54,531 nt of DNA from NCBI GenBank assembly GCA_019415925.1, contig DXYG01000009.1, positions 1-54,531 on the forward strand, given 5' to 3'. The position numbers were made by a program, and so were the translations under genes. Source of the stretch: Clostridiales bacterium (lineage in GTDB: Bacteria; Bacillota; Clostridia; Oscillospirales; Acutalibacteraceae). Numbering within the stretch: the stretch's first letter is position 1; the number at the start of each line of letters is the position of its first letter. The notes under the pieces were generated by a model. It was not told where the DNA came from and searched no databases. It saw only the letters and a list, made by a program, of their open reading frames with translations. Below are positions 18,021 to 25,895 of the stretch, one piece after another.

Positions 18021-19268
18021 TTACTGCTCATCAGCACTAACCTCCAACTCATCAAACCTTATTTTCTGACCGTCACGCACCACATACACATTTTCAGTAG
18101 TGCCGACCTGTTCGATATATCTTTTCACGATTACATCGCAGTATTTTTCATCAAGCTCTGATGTGCAGCATATTCTGTTTGTCTGCTCACAGGCAATAAG
18201 TGTTGAGCCACTTCCACCGAATGGGTCAAGGACGATGCAGTTTGCAACGCTTGAATTATTTATCGGATATGCAATCAGTGGAACAGGCTTCATTGTGGGG
18301 TGGTCGCCGTTTTTCTTTGGCTTGTCAAACTCCCAGATTGTGGTCTGCTTTCGGTCGGAGTACCATTTGTGCTTTCCGTTCTTTTTCCAGCCAAATAAAA
18401 CAGGCTCGTGCTGCCACTGATACGGACTTCTGCCGAGGACAAGGCTCTGCTTTTTCCAGATACAAGTACCGGAAAGATAAAAGCCTGCGTCTGCAAATGC
18501 TTTTCTGAAATTTAGTCCCTCTGTATCTGCGTGGAAAACGTAGATGCTTGCATCATCTGCCATAGCCTTTTCTGTGTTCTGAAAGGCATCAAGCAAGAAC
18601 TGATAAAACTTATCATTTTCAAGGTTATCGTTCTTGATTTTTCCGGCACTGCCTTCGTAGTTGACATTGTACGGCGGGTCCGTCACAACAAGGTTTGCTT
18701 TCTTGCCGTCCATAAGTCGAGTATATGTATCTTCCTTTGTACTGTCACCGCAGATAAGTCTGTGATTACCGAGTAGCCATAGGTCACCGCTTTTTGTAAC
18801 AGGCGGTTTTTCAAGCTCGCTCTCAACATCAAAATCATCATCTTTTACATCGTCATTATCATCAGCAAAAAGCTCTGCGATTTCAGTTTCGTCAAAGCCT
18901 GTGAGAGATACATCAAAGTCGGCACCCTGTAAGGACTCAATTTCAACTCTCAAAAGTTCCTCGTCCCAGCCGGCGTCCATAGCCATACGGTTGTCCGCCA
19001 GTATGTAGGCTTTCTTCTGAGCATCGTTTAAGTAGTCCACAAACACACAGGGGACTTCTGAAATATTTTCTGCCTTTGCAGCTAAAATTCTGCCGTGTCC
19101 GGCTATGACATTGAAATCTCTGTCAATGATTACAGGATTGATAAAGCCAAACTCACGCAGTGATGAGCGCAGTTTCTTTATCTGCTCGTCACTGTGGGTT
19201 CTTGCATTGTTGATATATGGTATCAGCTTTTCAACGGGAACAAGCTGCATTTCTGTTGTTGTGTTCAT
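18021..19268 (-). CDS. ParB-domain DNA methyltransferase (phage type, beta-class)
   Basis: 415-residue site-specific DNA adenine/cytosine-N4 methylase. The N-terminal ParB/sulfiredoxin-like domain (about 10-110) has the motif IAGHGRILAAK. The methylase domain has DPPYNVNY near residue 193 before VLDPFGGSGST near 346; motif IV before motif I means beta class, N6-adenine or N4-cytosine. ATG 19268 is preferred over 19274 because GGAGG lies only 4 bases before the latter. It overlaps the small gene at 19231. This is the usual phage arrangement next to terminase, and the large terminase expected next is missing. Probably modifies phage DNA against restriction. Confidence 0.9.
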   Translation of the reverse strand: MNTTTEMQLVPVEKLIPYINNARTHSDEQIKKLRSSLREFGFINPVIIDRDFNVIAGHGRILAAKAENISEVPCVFVDYLNDAQKKAYILADNRMAMDAGWDEELLRVEIESLQGADFDVSLTGFDETEIAELFADDNDDVKDDDFDVESELEKPPVTKSGDLWLLGNHRLICGDSTKEDTYTRLMDGKKANLVVTDPPYNVNYEGSAGKIKNDNLENDKFYQFLLDAFQNTEKAMADDASIYVFHADTEGLNFRKAFADAGFYLSGTCIWKKQSLVLGRSPYQWQHEPVLFGWKKNGKHKWYSDRKQTTIWEFDKPKKNGDHPTMKPVPLIAYPINNSSVANCIVLDPFGGSGSTLIACEQTNRICCTSELDEKYCDVIVKRYIEQVGTTENVYVVRDGQKIRFDELEVSADEQ

Positions 19269-19425
19269 ACGCATACCTCCTGTTCAAAAGTGAATTCAGA
19301 CCTTTCTGTGCACCGTCAATATCTCCCGACAGAGCCTGACCTTTGATTGTGCGGTACTGTTGCTTTGAAAGATACGGTCTCCAGTTTTTAAGTTTTTTCA
19401 TAAAGCTGTTTAATCTGAAATTCAT
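19231..19425 (-). CDS. small conserved phage protein of unknown function
   Basis: 64 residues, basic (FMKKLKNWRPYLSKQQYRTIKGQ, then GDIDGAQKGLNSLLNRR), starting at 19425 two bases after the terminase stop. I recognise it as a small protein commonly found between small terminase and methylase genes in gut Firmicutes prophages; no function is known to me. The last 38 bases overlap the methylase start. Confidence 0.65.
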   Translation of the reverse strand: MNFRLNSFMKKLKNWRPYLSKQQYRTIKGQALSGDIDGAQKGLNSLLNRRYAYEHNNRNAACSR

Positions 19426-19426
19426 A

Positions 19427-20005
19427 TCAGTTTCCTCTCTTTCTTCTGAGCAACAACTCCATTGTGTCGTTGGGGTTGTCCTCAAAAGGAACTGTGCAGT
19501 TTTCCTTCACGATGCCATAAATCTCATACCATATGAGGTTTGAACTCTTTTGGTACTGCTGCGACATCTGCACAAACGGAGAAGTAATAACACCACCTGT
19601 GGTAGGGTGCTTGCCGAGCAATCCATATGTGCTTGTGGCTTCCTCGCACTGAATGTATCTTGCAAATGTCTGAGCATATGCTTCTATCAATCTCGGATTT
19701 ACCAAACGCTCACAGCCACGCTCTTTAAGCCACAGCCAGGTTTCTTTGTATATTTCATCAGTGCCGAGCGGAACTCCGTTTTTCTGTCTTGCTGACAGGT
19801 AGTCGCTGGGCTTTGGCATATCTGCTCCCTCGATAACTGCTCCCTCGGGCAAATCCACAGCGTCAAGCTCTGTGGGTGTGAGTACGGGCAGATTGTTTTC
19901 CATCACCCGTACCGTCTGACCTTTTTGTATTTTCTCCGCAGCAGACATAGGCTTGTCGCCTGCACGAACTCGTCTGCCTCCACGGTTTGTACCGTCTTTC
20001 GCCAT
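19427..20005 (-). CDS. phage terminase small subunit, P27 family
   Basis: 192-residue DNA-packaging protein that recognises phage DNA for the large terminase. The N-terminus is basic and glycine-rich (MAKDGTNRGGRRVRAG). The central helical segment (YKETWLWLKERGCERLVNPRLIEAYAQTFARYIQCEEAT) and SPFVQMSQQYQK are typical of the P27 family. RBS GGAGGTG precedes the ATG at 20005. The large subunit is absent from the window, so this is part of a prophage remnant and not a working packaging module. Confidence 0.88.
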   Translation of the reverse strand: MAKDGTNRGGRRVRAGDKPMSAAEKIQKGQTVRVMENNLPVLTPTELDAVDLPEGAVIEGADMPKPSDYLSARQKNGVPLGTDEIYKETWLWLKERGCERLVNPRLIEAYAQTFARYIQCEEATSTYGLLGKHPTTGGVITSPFVQMSQQYQKSSNLIWYEIYGIVKENCTVPFEDNPNDTMELLLRRKRGN

Positions 20006-20124
20006 AAAATCACCTCCGTTTTCTGTTCGGGTTTAATACCTTGTTTGAACCGCAATTTTTGTGCGTAAAGCCCCGGACCGTTGCCCCTAAATGACAGTTG
20101 TAGAGATTTTTACCCCCCTACCGG

Positions 20125-20484
20125 TCACCGTCTTATCTGTCTGTCACCAAGTTCGTGATGAATTTTATTGTGACAGCTTTTGCACAGTGACATCAGATTA
20201 CTTTCCTCATTCGTTCCGCCTTGTGATACAGGAATAATATGATGGACTTCTTCAACAGGTGTCATTCGTCCTTGCTCAAGGCAACGCTCACACAACGGGT
20301 GTGCAGACACGTAACGCTGACGAACCCTTCGCCACGCCCTGCCGTACTTGATGTTTACATCTGCTCTGCGTTCGTATTTGTTGTAGAGTTTGTTCTGTAT
20401 TTTCTCGTGCCGTTCACAATACTGTTTCTCGGTAAGGTTAGGACAGCCTGGGAAGGCACAGGGTCTTTTCGGTTTGCATGGCAT
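20125..20484 (-). CDS. HNH endonuclease (phage packaging module)
   Basis: 119-residue HNH nuclease. Zinc-binding cysteines frame the HNH core: CAFPGCPN...CERH at the N-terminus, then CERC (about 70), EVHHIIPVSQGGTNEESNLMSL with catalytic His, and CKSCHNKIH. Phage HNH proteins next to terminase assist DNA cleavage during packaging. AGGAG precedes the ATG at 20484. Upstream is the DUF1492 gene, downstream the small terminase. Confidence 0.92.
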   Translation of the reverse strand: MPCKPKRPCAFPGCPNLTEKQYCERHEKIQNKLYNKYERRADVNIKYGRAWRRVRQRYVSAHPLCERCLEQGRMTPVEEVHHIIPVSQGGTNEESNLMSLCKSCHNKIHHELGDRQIRR

Positions 20485-20602
20485 TGTTTTCTCCTTTCAG
20501 TCATAAGAAAAGCCCTGCGGATTTCTCCACAAGGCTTTCAAAGTCTATTTCACTGTTTATATTATAGCAGATGTCCATACTGTAATTCTATGGAATTTAC
20601 TG

Positions 20603-20977
20603 TCAACTTTCAGGAATTTCAAAAATTTTTAAGGCTTTATTCCTCATCTTGAACACATTGTCAATACTGCAATTCATCTTAACCGCAATTTCCTCCCAGG
20701 TCTTAAAGCATAAATATCGCAGTTCAAGAAGTATCTGATACTCCGGCTTTTTAACCTTTTTTATTGCTCTCACAATATCTCGCTTTAAGTCAACAAGCCT
20801 GTCTATGTCCCTGTTTATTTCTTCCTGCAAATCTATAATCTTTACTACAGTATCCTCTAAACGAGAGTTCCGGTAAGAGATATTCAAGCGCAAAGAATCA
20901 CAGCAGAAAACAGAGCAGATAGCAAAAACTACCTGCTCTGTAACAGTAAGATTTTTAAATATTTCTTTAAAAATCAT
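20603..20977 (-). CDS. DUF1492 / sigma-70 region 4-like phage protein with odd N-terminus
   Basis: 124 residues. From about residue 40 it is a clear DUF1492 protein: EDTVVKIIDLQEEINRDIDR coiled coil, then LLELRYLCFKTWEEIAVKMNCS, a sigma-region-4-like HTH, as in late-gene regulators of Firmicutes phages. The first 40 residues (MIFKEIFKNLTVTEQVVFAI...) do not look like the usual coiled N-terminus of the family. This points to a 5' replacement, probably at the junction with the WYL gene region. It may be a degraded relic. Confidence 0.75.
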   Translation of the reverse strand: MIFKEIFKNLTVTEQVVFAICSVFCCDSLRLNISYRNSRLEDTVVKIIDLQEEINRDIDRLVDLKRDIVRAIKKVKKPEYQILLELRYLCFKTWEEIAVKMNCSIDNVFKMRNKALKIFEIPES

Positions 20978-20991
20978 CTCCGTTAATTCAC

Positions 20992-21996
20992 TTATTTTTT
21001 ATAATGCTCAACGGCAGCCTGAAATTTCTCAAAAAATTTATTTCTTAAAAATTCCGGCTCAATAATTTCTGCATCCTCACCGAAGGAGAAAAAATAATTA
21101 TGTATTTGCCCCTCAGAACAATCAAACCGTAGATCGTAATACCGATTATCGTCTATAACTATTTGTTCCGGTTGAGAAATCGGAATAGGTCTTTGATGTG
21201 TTATAAATTTCAGAAACAATTGTTTATAACCATACTCAGTTAGCCTTACAACAATCGGCTTGATATTTTTTTCATCCAAATCGCTTACAATATATGCGGA
21301 ACCAAATTTTTCAAGCATTTTTTGGGCGGTACTTTTATTTTTAGATGTCAAAACAAATTCTTTATAATTCAATTTACATTTCCTGATACGGTTGAGCTTA
21401 ATAGGGTGTATTTCAAATTCATCATCGCTTCCTCTTTTGCGTGAATAACCGACAAGATAATAGGAATACGAGTTATCATCAATTTTCAGGCAATAAGGCT
21501 TAACCTCAAATTCCTGTCCATCCGAATGGGTTATCAGCAGCATTGTCGAAGTCTCGAGCGCTTTATTTATATTTTCATAATGAGAGTAAAAATAGATCAT
21601 TTCTCTTTCGGAAAAGGAGAGCGATGTAAATTGTTCCAATATAAAATTTATTATCCGGCGTTTCTTAAGTGAACCCTTTAGTGCAAAATCAAATTCCTTA
21701 ATTTTGCTTACCAAATCTTTCGTAAAGGTAATACGAAAGTCGGAAATATAATATTCGTTATCGGACTTTACTGATAAGTAACTGAGCATATCCTGTTCAA
21801 ACTTGTCACGGAAATGATTCTGGGCATAGCTCATATAATTAATCAGGATTCTGCAAATAAAATCGTTTTTGAATTTTTCCGTGTACTTCTGTTCAAACCT
21901 AATATAATCCCTTTGTAGCTGTCGGTAACTGTAAAAACTGAGATCATAACGGGAAAGTGCACCTATACATATTACTTCACTTGATTCAGTATTCAT
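20992..21996 (-). CDS. WYL-domain transcriptional regulator
   Basis: 334-residue regulator. The N-terminal 150 residues are helical and likely contain the winged HTH (ICRILINYMSYAQNHF, LKKRRIINFILEQF). A WYL domain spans about 165-250 (LLITHSDGQEFEVKPYCLKIDDNSYSYYLVGYSRK...HPIKLNRI), and a C-terminal WCX-like part ends at 334. WYL proteins sense nucleic acid or nucleotide ligands and often repress or activate defence genes. It is divergent from the radical SAM operon, with a 201-base shared promoter region holding five TGACA/TGTCA boxes, so it probably controls that operon and itself (inference). Confidence 0.85.
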   Translation of the reverse strand: MNTESSEVICIGALSRYDLSFYSYRQLQRDYIRFEQKYTEKFKNDFICRILINYMSYAQNHFRDKFEQDMLSYLSVKSDNEYYISDFRITFTKDLVSKIKEFDFALKGSLKKRRIINFILEQFTSLSFSEREMIYFYSHYENINKALETSTMLLITHSDGQEFEVKPYCLKIDDNSYSYYLVGYSRKRGSDDEFEIHPIKLNRIRKCKLNYKEFVLTSKNKSTAQKMLEKFGSAYIVSDLDEKNIKPIVVRLTEYGYKQLFLKFITHQRPIPISQPEQIVIDDNRYYDLRFDCSEGQIHNYFFSFGEDAEIIEPEFLRNKFFEKFQAAVEHYKK

Positions 21997-22016
21997 TTTT
22001 TCACCTTTTTTAGTTG

Positions 22017-22133
22017 TGACAGTTATTTACTGACATAAATGTATAAATTACTGCGATAAGTCTGTCATAAAATATCAAAATAACTGACAAAATAATTATT
22101 CCTTGTCAATTGCCGTCTATAGAGGCGTATGAT
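22017..22133. promoter_or_regulatory. shared promoter/operator region between the WYL gene and the radical SAM operon
   Basis: Five TGACA/TGTCA pentamers occur within 92 bases (22017, 22031, 22063, 22085, 22104). The outer pair forms a near-perfect inverted repeat, TGACAGTTATTT (22017-22028) and AAATAACTGACA (22078-22089), and CTGACATAAA / CTGTCATAAA is a near-direct repeat. A plus-strand promoter reads TTGTCA (22103-22108), 19 bases, TATGAT (22128-22133); the long spacer suggests it needs activation. These are candidate WYL binding sites. Confidence 0.6.
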
Positions 22134-22197
22134 AAAATTAATTTGTAATCAAAAGACGCCAACCGTAAAACCGAATGTAGTGCAAGGAGGAATCACT

Positions 22198-23181
22198 ATG
22201 AAAAAGTTGTCAATCATTTATGATGTAACCGCTCTGTGTCCATGGAACTGCGCCATATGCTGTATGGGTGCTTCTTCGGACATCAGCTGTCGCTGTGACG
22301 AGCTTACCCGAGAGCAAAAACTTGATGTAGCAAATCAGGTAAGGGAGCTTTGTGACAACGGATATGACGTGAAAATTGATCTCTCCGGAGGAGAGATATT
22401 CACCGACAAGCCGCATCACATGGAGCTTCTCTCCGCTCTCAGTGCTGTTCTCGGCAAGGAAAAGGTCGGAGTTAGCTGTTCGGGGTTCGGCATCGACAAG
22501 AAGCTTTCAGAGTTCCTTGCTCAGACCGTTCACGACGTTGAAATGACTATGGATGTAGTTCCGTTTCGCTCCTACAAGCTCCGCCCCACCGGATACAGCG
22601 TCGCAGCTGCAAAAGCAGTCCATCTGCTGAAATCTGCCGGTTGTAAAGTCGGTCTTCAGACCGTTGCAACCGCTTACAACAGTAGTTATTCAGATGCACT
22701 GGCTGTATTCGCCTGGGCGTGTGCAAACGGTGTGGACAACTGGAGTATCCTTCGTTTCTTTCCGTCAGGCAGGGGATTGGCATTTCCCGAAGCAGCTCTG
22801 GATGACGAAGCCTGCGAGGCTTATGTTCATATGGTGCAGGAGATACTGGAAAATACACACTCTGCGCACAAGCCCGAAGTGGATTTTCACTACCTTATGC
22901 CGGGACATAAAAAGTACAGCAACATCTGCCGCTGTGTAAGACATTCTATCGGAATTCTCCCCAATGGCGATGTTGTAGCTTGTTTCTGGGCACTTGACAG
23001 CAACACCGACACAGTTGACCCGAAGTTTCTTTTGGGAAATGTCAGGGACAATCCCCTTCTTGAAATTCTCAACAATGAGAAAGCCCGCTACTGGTCGGAC
23101 TGCGAGCATTACTGTGAGCTTTCCTCAGAAACGACAAACAGTCTTATAAGGAGTGAGTTTCATAATGTTTTATCTGCTTAG
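22198..23181 (+). CDS. radical SAM enzyme with SPASM-like C-terminal cysteines
   Basis: 327-residue S-adenosylmethionine radical enzyme. C14, C18 and C21 (CPWNCAIC) bind the catalytic 4Fe-4S cluster; LSGGEIF (about 62-68) is the SAM-binding GGE motif. The C-terminal third has CRCVRHSIGILPNGDVVACFW and CEHYC, a SPASM/twitch-like arrangement for a second cluster, with the PNGDVxxC signature. SPASM enzymes typically modify ribosomal peptides or proteins. AAGGAGG precedes the ATG at 22198; the frame is open from 22129 without a better start. It is first in a four-gene operon and overlaps the next gene by 17 bases. No precursor peptide gene is visible, so the substrate is unknown. Confidence 0.85.
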   Translation: MKKLSIIYDVTALCPWNCAICCMGASSDISCRCDELTREQKLDVANQVRELCDNGYDVKIDLSGGEIFTDKPHHMELLSALSAVLGKEKVGVSCSGFGIDKKLSEFLAQTVHDVEMTMDVVPFRSYKLRPTGYSVAAAKAVHLLKSAGCKVGLQTVATAYNSSYSDALAVFAWACANGVDNWSILRFFPSGRGLAFPEAALDDEACEAYVHMVQEILENTHSAHKPEVDFHYLMPGHKKYSNICRCVRHSIGILPNGDVVACFWALDSNTDTVDPKFLLGNVRDNPLLEILNNEKARYWSDCEHYCELSSETTNSLIRSEFHNVLSA

Positions 23182-24199
23182 TCTTATTACAGGAGTGCTG
23201 GAATGCGGCTGGATAGCATTTGGTGCTGTCCACACACTTCCTCTCTGGCAGATTCTCTGTTATCCTCTTGCGTATCATATCGGCAATCTGTTTCCAAAGC
23301 CTTTTTCTCTTAACAACGCTGCACTTTATTGTATTGCTGTGTTCTCGGCTCTGACAAGCTCACTGACATTCATAAAAGCTATACCGGACAATGCTGTCTT
23401 TGTACTGACCTGCGTTTCACTGTTTTGCATCTCCGCAGTAATACAATCTGTAAGAAGCGGATTAAAAAGCGATGGAAACCGCCTGCTGAAACGCATATTC
23501 CGAGTAGGTGGCTTTGCACTTGCTCCATTGGCAGCTATTGCACCGTCAATCATTCTTATTGCCTCTTCGCTGATAGCAATAATTGCATTGAAGGACTACG
23601 GCGGAACAACAGGCATCAGCACTATGTCGTTGCAAAACGGTTATTCCGCTGTTATGATTTTTCATCAGCTTCACTACTTTTTTTACGCACATATCACACT
23701 TGCAGCAATAAGTCTTATGCTGGCACATCATTATTCAGTAAAAGGAACTGTCTTTGCCGCACTCCTTTTCTGCGGAACATGGGTAACCTATATGTCAGTT
23801 GAGCCGATTATGTGCACGCTGACATCTAAAATACTTCCTGTGTTTTTCGCAGGGCATATCGGTGTCAGTATATTGCTCTGTGCCATGAGTTTTATTACAA
23901 ATCAGACTGTATTCATAATCCTATGGCTGATTACAGGTTTCGGCGGCGGAGTGGTTTATACTATTTCAGCAAGAACAAAGGCTGTTAGTTGCTACAAAAA
24001 GACTTCAATGACGATATCCGAAAATATAGGTCATACCTGCGGACTTCTGGTTGCAGTTGCGGTCGCATTACTGTATGGTAATGCTTCACCCGATATTATG
24101 CTCGTTTTCGGCTCAGCAAGTGCAATGCTTTCGGTAATCTGTATGACCGCTATATTCAGAAGGGAGAATAAAAATGAATTTATCGCACACAAAAGCTAA
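23165..24199 (+). CDS. polytopic membrane protein, MFS-like
   Basis: 344 residues with about ten hydrophobic segments and a short basic cytoplasmic C-terminus. The helix pattern and GFGGGVVYTISARTKAVS resemble the major facilitator superfamily, but no signature motif is clear, so the family call is weak. The ATG at 23165 has AAGGAG 11 bases upstream; a GTG at 23153 is possible. It overlaps both neighbours in the operon, so its product is probably made in step with the radical SAM enzymes and may export the product of the pathway. That role is an inference. Confidence 0.6.
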   Translation: MFYLLSLITGVLECGWIAFGAVHTLPLWQILCYPLAYHIGNLFPKPFSLNNAALYCIAVFSALTSSLTFIKAIPDNAVFVLTCVSLFCISAVIQSVRSGLKSDGNRLLKRIFRVGGFALAPLAAIAPSIILIASSLIAIIALKDYGGTTGISTMSLQNGYSAVMIFHQLHYFFYAHITLAAISLMLAHHYSVKGTVFAALLFCGTWVTYMSVEPIMCTLTSKILPVFFAGHIGVSILLCAMSFITNQTVFIILWLITGFGGGVVYTISARTKAVSCYKKTSMTISENIGHTCGLLVAVAVALLYGNASPDIMLVFGSASAMLSVICMTAIFRRENKNEFIAHKS

Positions 24200-25004
24200 A
24201 CAGATACTCGTAAAATCAAATCTGCCGGCGTCGGATTATGTTGCAAATCCTTATTCAGGATGCACTCACGACTGCCGATATTGCTATGCTTCATTTATGA
24301 AGCGTTTCACAGGGCATAACGAGGATTGGGGAACATTCATAGATGTCAAGGAATATGAATCTGTCAAACTTCCAAAAAACCTGAAGGGAAAGACGGTTCT
24401 TCTTTCGTCAGTTACAGACCCGTATAATCCGTATGAAATGAAGTACCATAAGAGCCGTGAGATACTGGAGCTTCTCAGTCGCACCGAGGCAGATGTAGAA
24501 ATACTCAGCAAGTCCGATCTTATGGTCAGGGACATTGATTTACTGAAAAAAATCCCGCATCTGAAAGTAGGGATCTCTCTTTCAACTCTCGATGATAATT
24601 TCCGCAAAGATATGGAGCCGGGAGCACCCTCTGTCCGTCGCAGACTCAAGGCTCTTGAGACTCTGCATAATGCGAGCATATCCACTTATCTGTTTATCTC
24701 ACCCATCTTCCCATATATCACAGATATACCGGCTATCATTGAAGCCGTAAACGGTACGGTAGACAGAATTTGCTTTGAAAATCTCAACCTCCGAGGAACT
24801 TCAAAGGCAAAAATTTTGAAGTACATCAGTGAAAAATACCCGCAGCATCTTGACAGCTATAAAGCTATCTATCAAATCGGAGATATATCATACTGGAAAC
24901 AGCTGGAAAATGAAATTGATTTACTTTCAAAGGCATATGATATTCCGTTTGTTAATTTCTTCTATCATTCAAAATTAAGAAAAAGGGGGAATAAAAATGA
25001 TTGA
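24174..25004 (+). CDS. radical SAM protein of the 'mobile pair protein B' / SPL-like type
   Basis: 276-residue radical SAM enzyme. The cluster cysteines are C30, C34 and C37 in NPYSGCTHDCRYCYASFMKR, followed by SSVTDPYNPYE. It resembles what is annotated as 'radical SAM mobile pair protein B', related to spore photoproduct lyase-like proteins (remembered family resemblance, not a search). In the usual arrangement that protein pairs with a mobile pair A protein and a MarR regulator. Here the companion is a SPASM-type enzyme, a membrane protein and a DHODH-like flavoprotein under a WYL regulator. AGGGAG precedes the ATG. Reaction unknown. Confidence 0.8.
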   Translation: MNLSHTKAKQILVKSNLPASDYVANPYSGCTHDCRYCYASFMKRFTGHNEDWGTFIDVKEYESVKLPKNLKGKTVLLSSVTDPYNPYEMKYHKSREILELLSRTEADVEILSKSDLMVRDIDLLKKIPHLKVGISLSTLDDNFRKDMEPGAPSVRRRLKALETLHNASISTYLFISPIFPYITDIPAIIEAVNGTVDRICFENLNLRGTSKAKILKYISEKYPQHLDSYKAIYQIGDISYWKQLENEIDLLSKAYDIPFVNFFYHSKLRKRGNKND

Positions 25005-25836
25005 ATTTATGGGAAAACAGCTTGCAAATCCAATCATAGCGTCTTCCTGCATTGCAACTGAAAATGTGGCAAACATTCTCCGTCTTGCAGAAAACGGAGT
25101 TCAGGGAGCAATTCTGAAATCCTGTGCTGAATATCAGCGGAGAGATGTGTCGGGGAAGCGTCAGTTTGCAGCTGACAGTAACAGATATCTCTATGCCTCT
25201 TCCCCGTTTGAAAAGGAAATACTTACTCTTGAGGAGTGTCTGTCACTTATGAGAGTCACTCGTTCACGGACAGAAATTCTCATAATACCCAGCTTTACTG
25301 CAACAAGCATTTCACCGGATGACTGGGTCCCTGCCTGTTTAAGTCTTGCAAACGAAGGAGCTGATGCAATACAGCTGGATTTCTTCTATATGGGAAACAT
25401 CATAGGCACTGACGGCTTAAGCGAGAATATCGTCACCTTGCTTAAAGAGTTAATCGCCGCCGTTAATATTCCGATTATGCCGAAGCTGAATGTAAATCTT
25501 CCGAAGGAGTACATAGTTCCTTTACTTGTAAAGGCAGGTGTGAAATATGTATCGTTGCTGGATTCGGTGCGGTCACCGTATCTTGAAAAATCTGACGGCG
25601 AGTACCGTGTCAGCCAACGTCTTGATCCGATTACCACCTCTTGCTTTGGAAGATGGCAGCTTCCCATCACGCTAAGCTACACCTATACTGCGGCACAGCA
25701 TGGTCTGAAGGTTTGTGCAGGCGGAGGCGTTGCCTGTGCTGATGATGTACAAAAGTTGCTTGCCGCAGGTGCAGTTACCGTTCAGTCAGCAACTTTTTTA
25801 ACAAAGTATCCAACTCGTGTAACAGAACTCTTTTAA
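24997..25836 (+). CDS. dihydroorotate dehydrogenase-like flavoprotein
   Basis: 279-residue TIM-barrel protein of the DHODH/PyrD superfamily. Visible features are the N-terminal LANPIIASSCIATENV, a substrate-loop region GAILKS, PIMPKLNVNLP (the Lys/Asn FMN-contact strand), and VCAGGGVACADDV with GAVTVQSAT near 230-260, the FMN-phosphate loop. Catalytic Cys or Ser cannot be assigned with certainty. A true pyrD would sit with other pyr genes; as the last gene of a radical SAM operon, overlapping it by 8 bases, it probably oxidises or reduces a pathway intermediate. RBS AAGGGGG; a terminator follows. Confidence 0.8.
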   Translation: MIEFMGKQLANPIIASSCIATENVANILRLAENGVQGAILKSCAEYQRRDVSGKRQFAADSNRYLYASSPFEKEILTLEECLSLMRVTRSRTEILIIPSFTATSISPDDWVPACLSLANEGADAIQLDFFYMGNIIGTDGLSENIVTLLKELIAAVNIPIMPKLNVNLPKEYIVPLLVKAGVKYVSLLDSVRSPYLEKSDGEYRVSQRLDPITTSCFGRWQLPITLSYTYTAAQHGLKVCAGGGVACADDVQKLLAAGAVTVQSATFLTKYPTRVTELF

Positions 25837-25842
25837 TTAGCT

Positions 25843-25876
25843 GTACAGCAGATATTAAACTGCTGTACTGTTTTTT
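25843..25876 (+). terminator. terminator of the radical SAM operon
   Basis: GTACAGCAG (25843-25851) pairs with CTGCTGTAC (25860-25868), followed by TGTTTTTT. It sits 7 bases after the DHODH-like stop and before the convergent defence-like operon. Confidence 0.85.
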
Positions 25877-25895
25877 GTAATCTGACAAAATATAA

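Noticed and set aside
22129..22197. Upstream extension of the first radical SAM gene
   Set aside because: The frame is open to 22129, but AAGGAGG directly precedes the ATG at 22198, and the extension contains promoter sequence (TATGAT at 22128-22133).
22000..22200. Small peptide gene (RiPP precursor) near the SPASM-type radical SAM gene
   Set aside because: Searched by eye on both strands; only frames of six or seven codons without RBS occur. The substrate may lie elsewhere.
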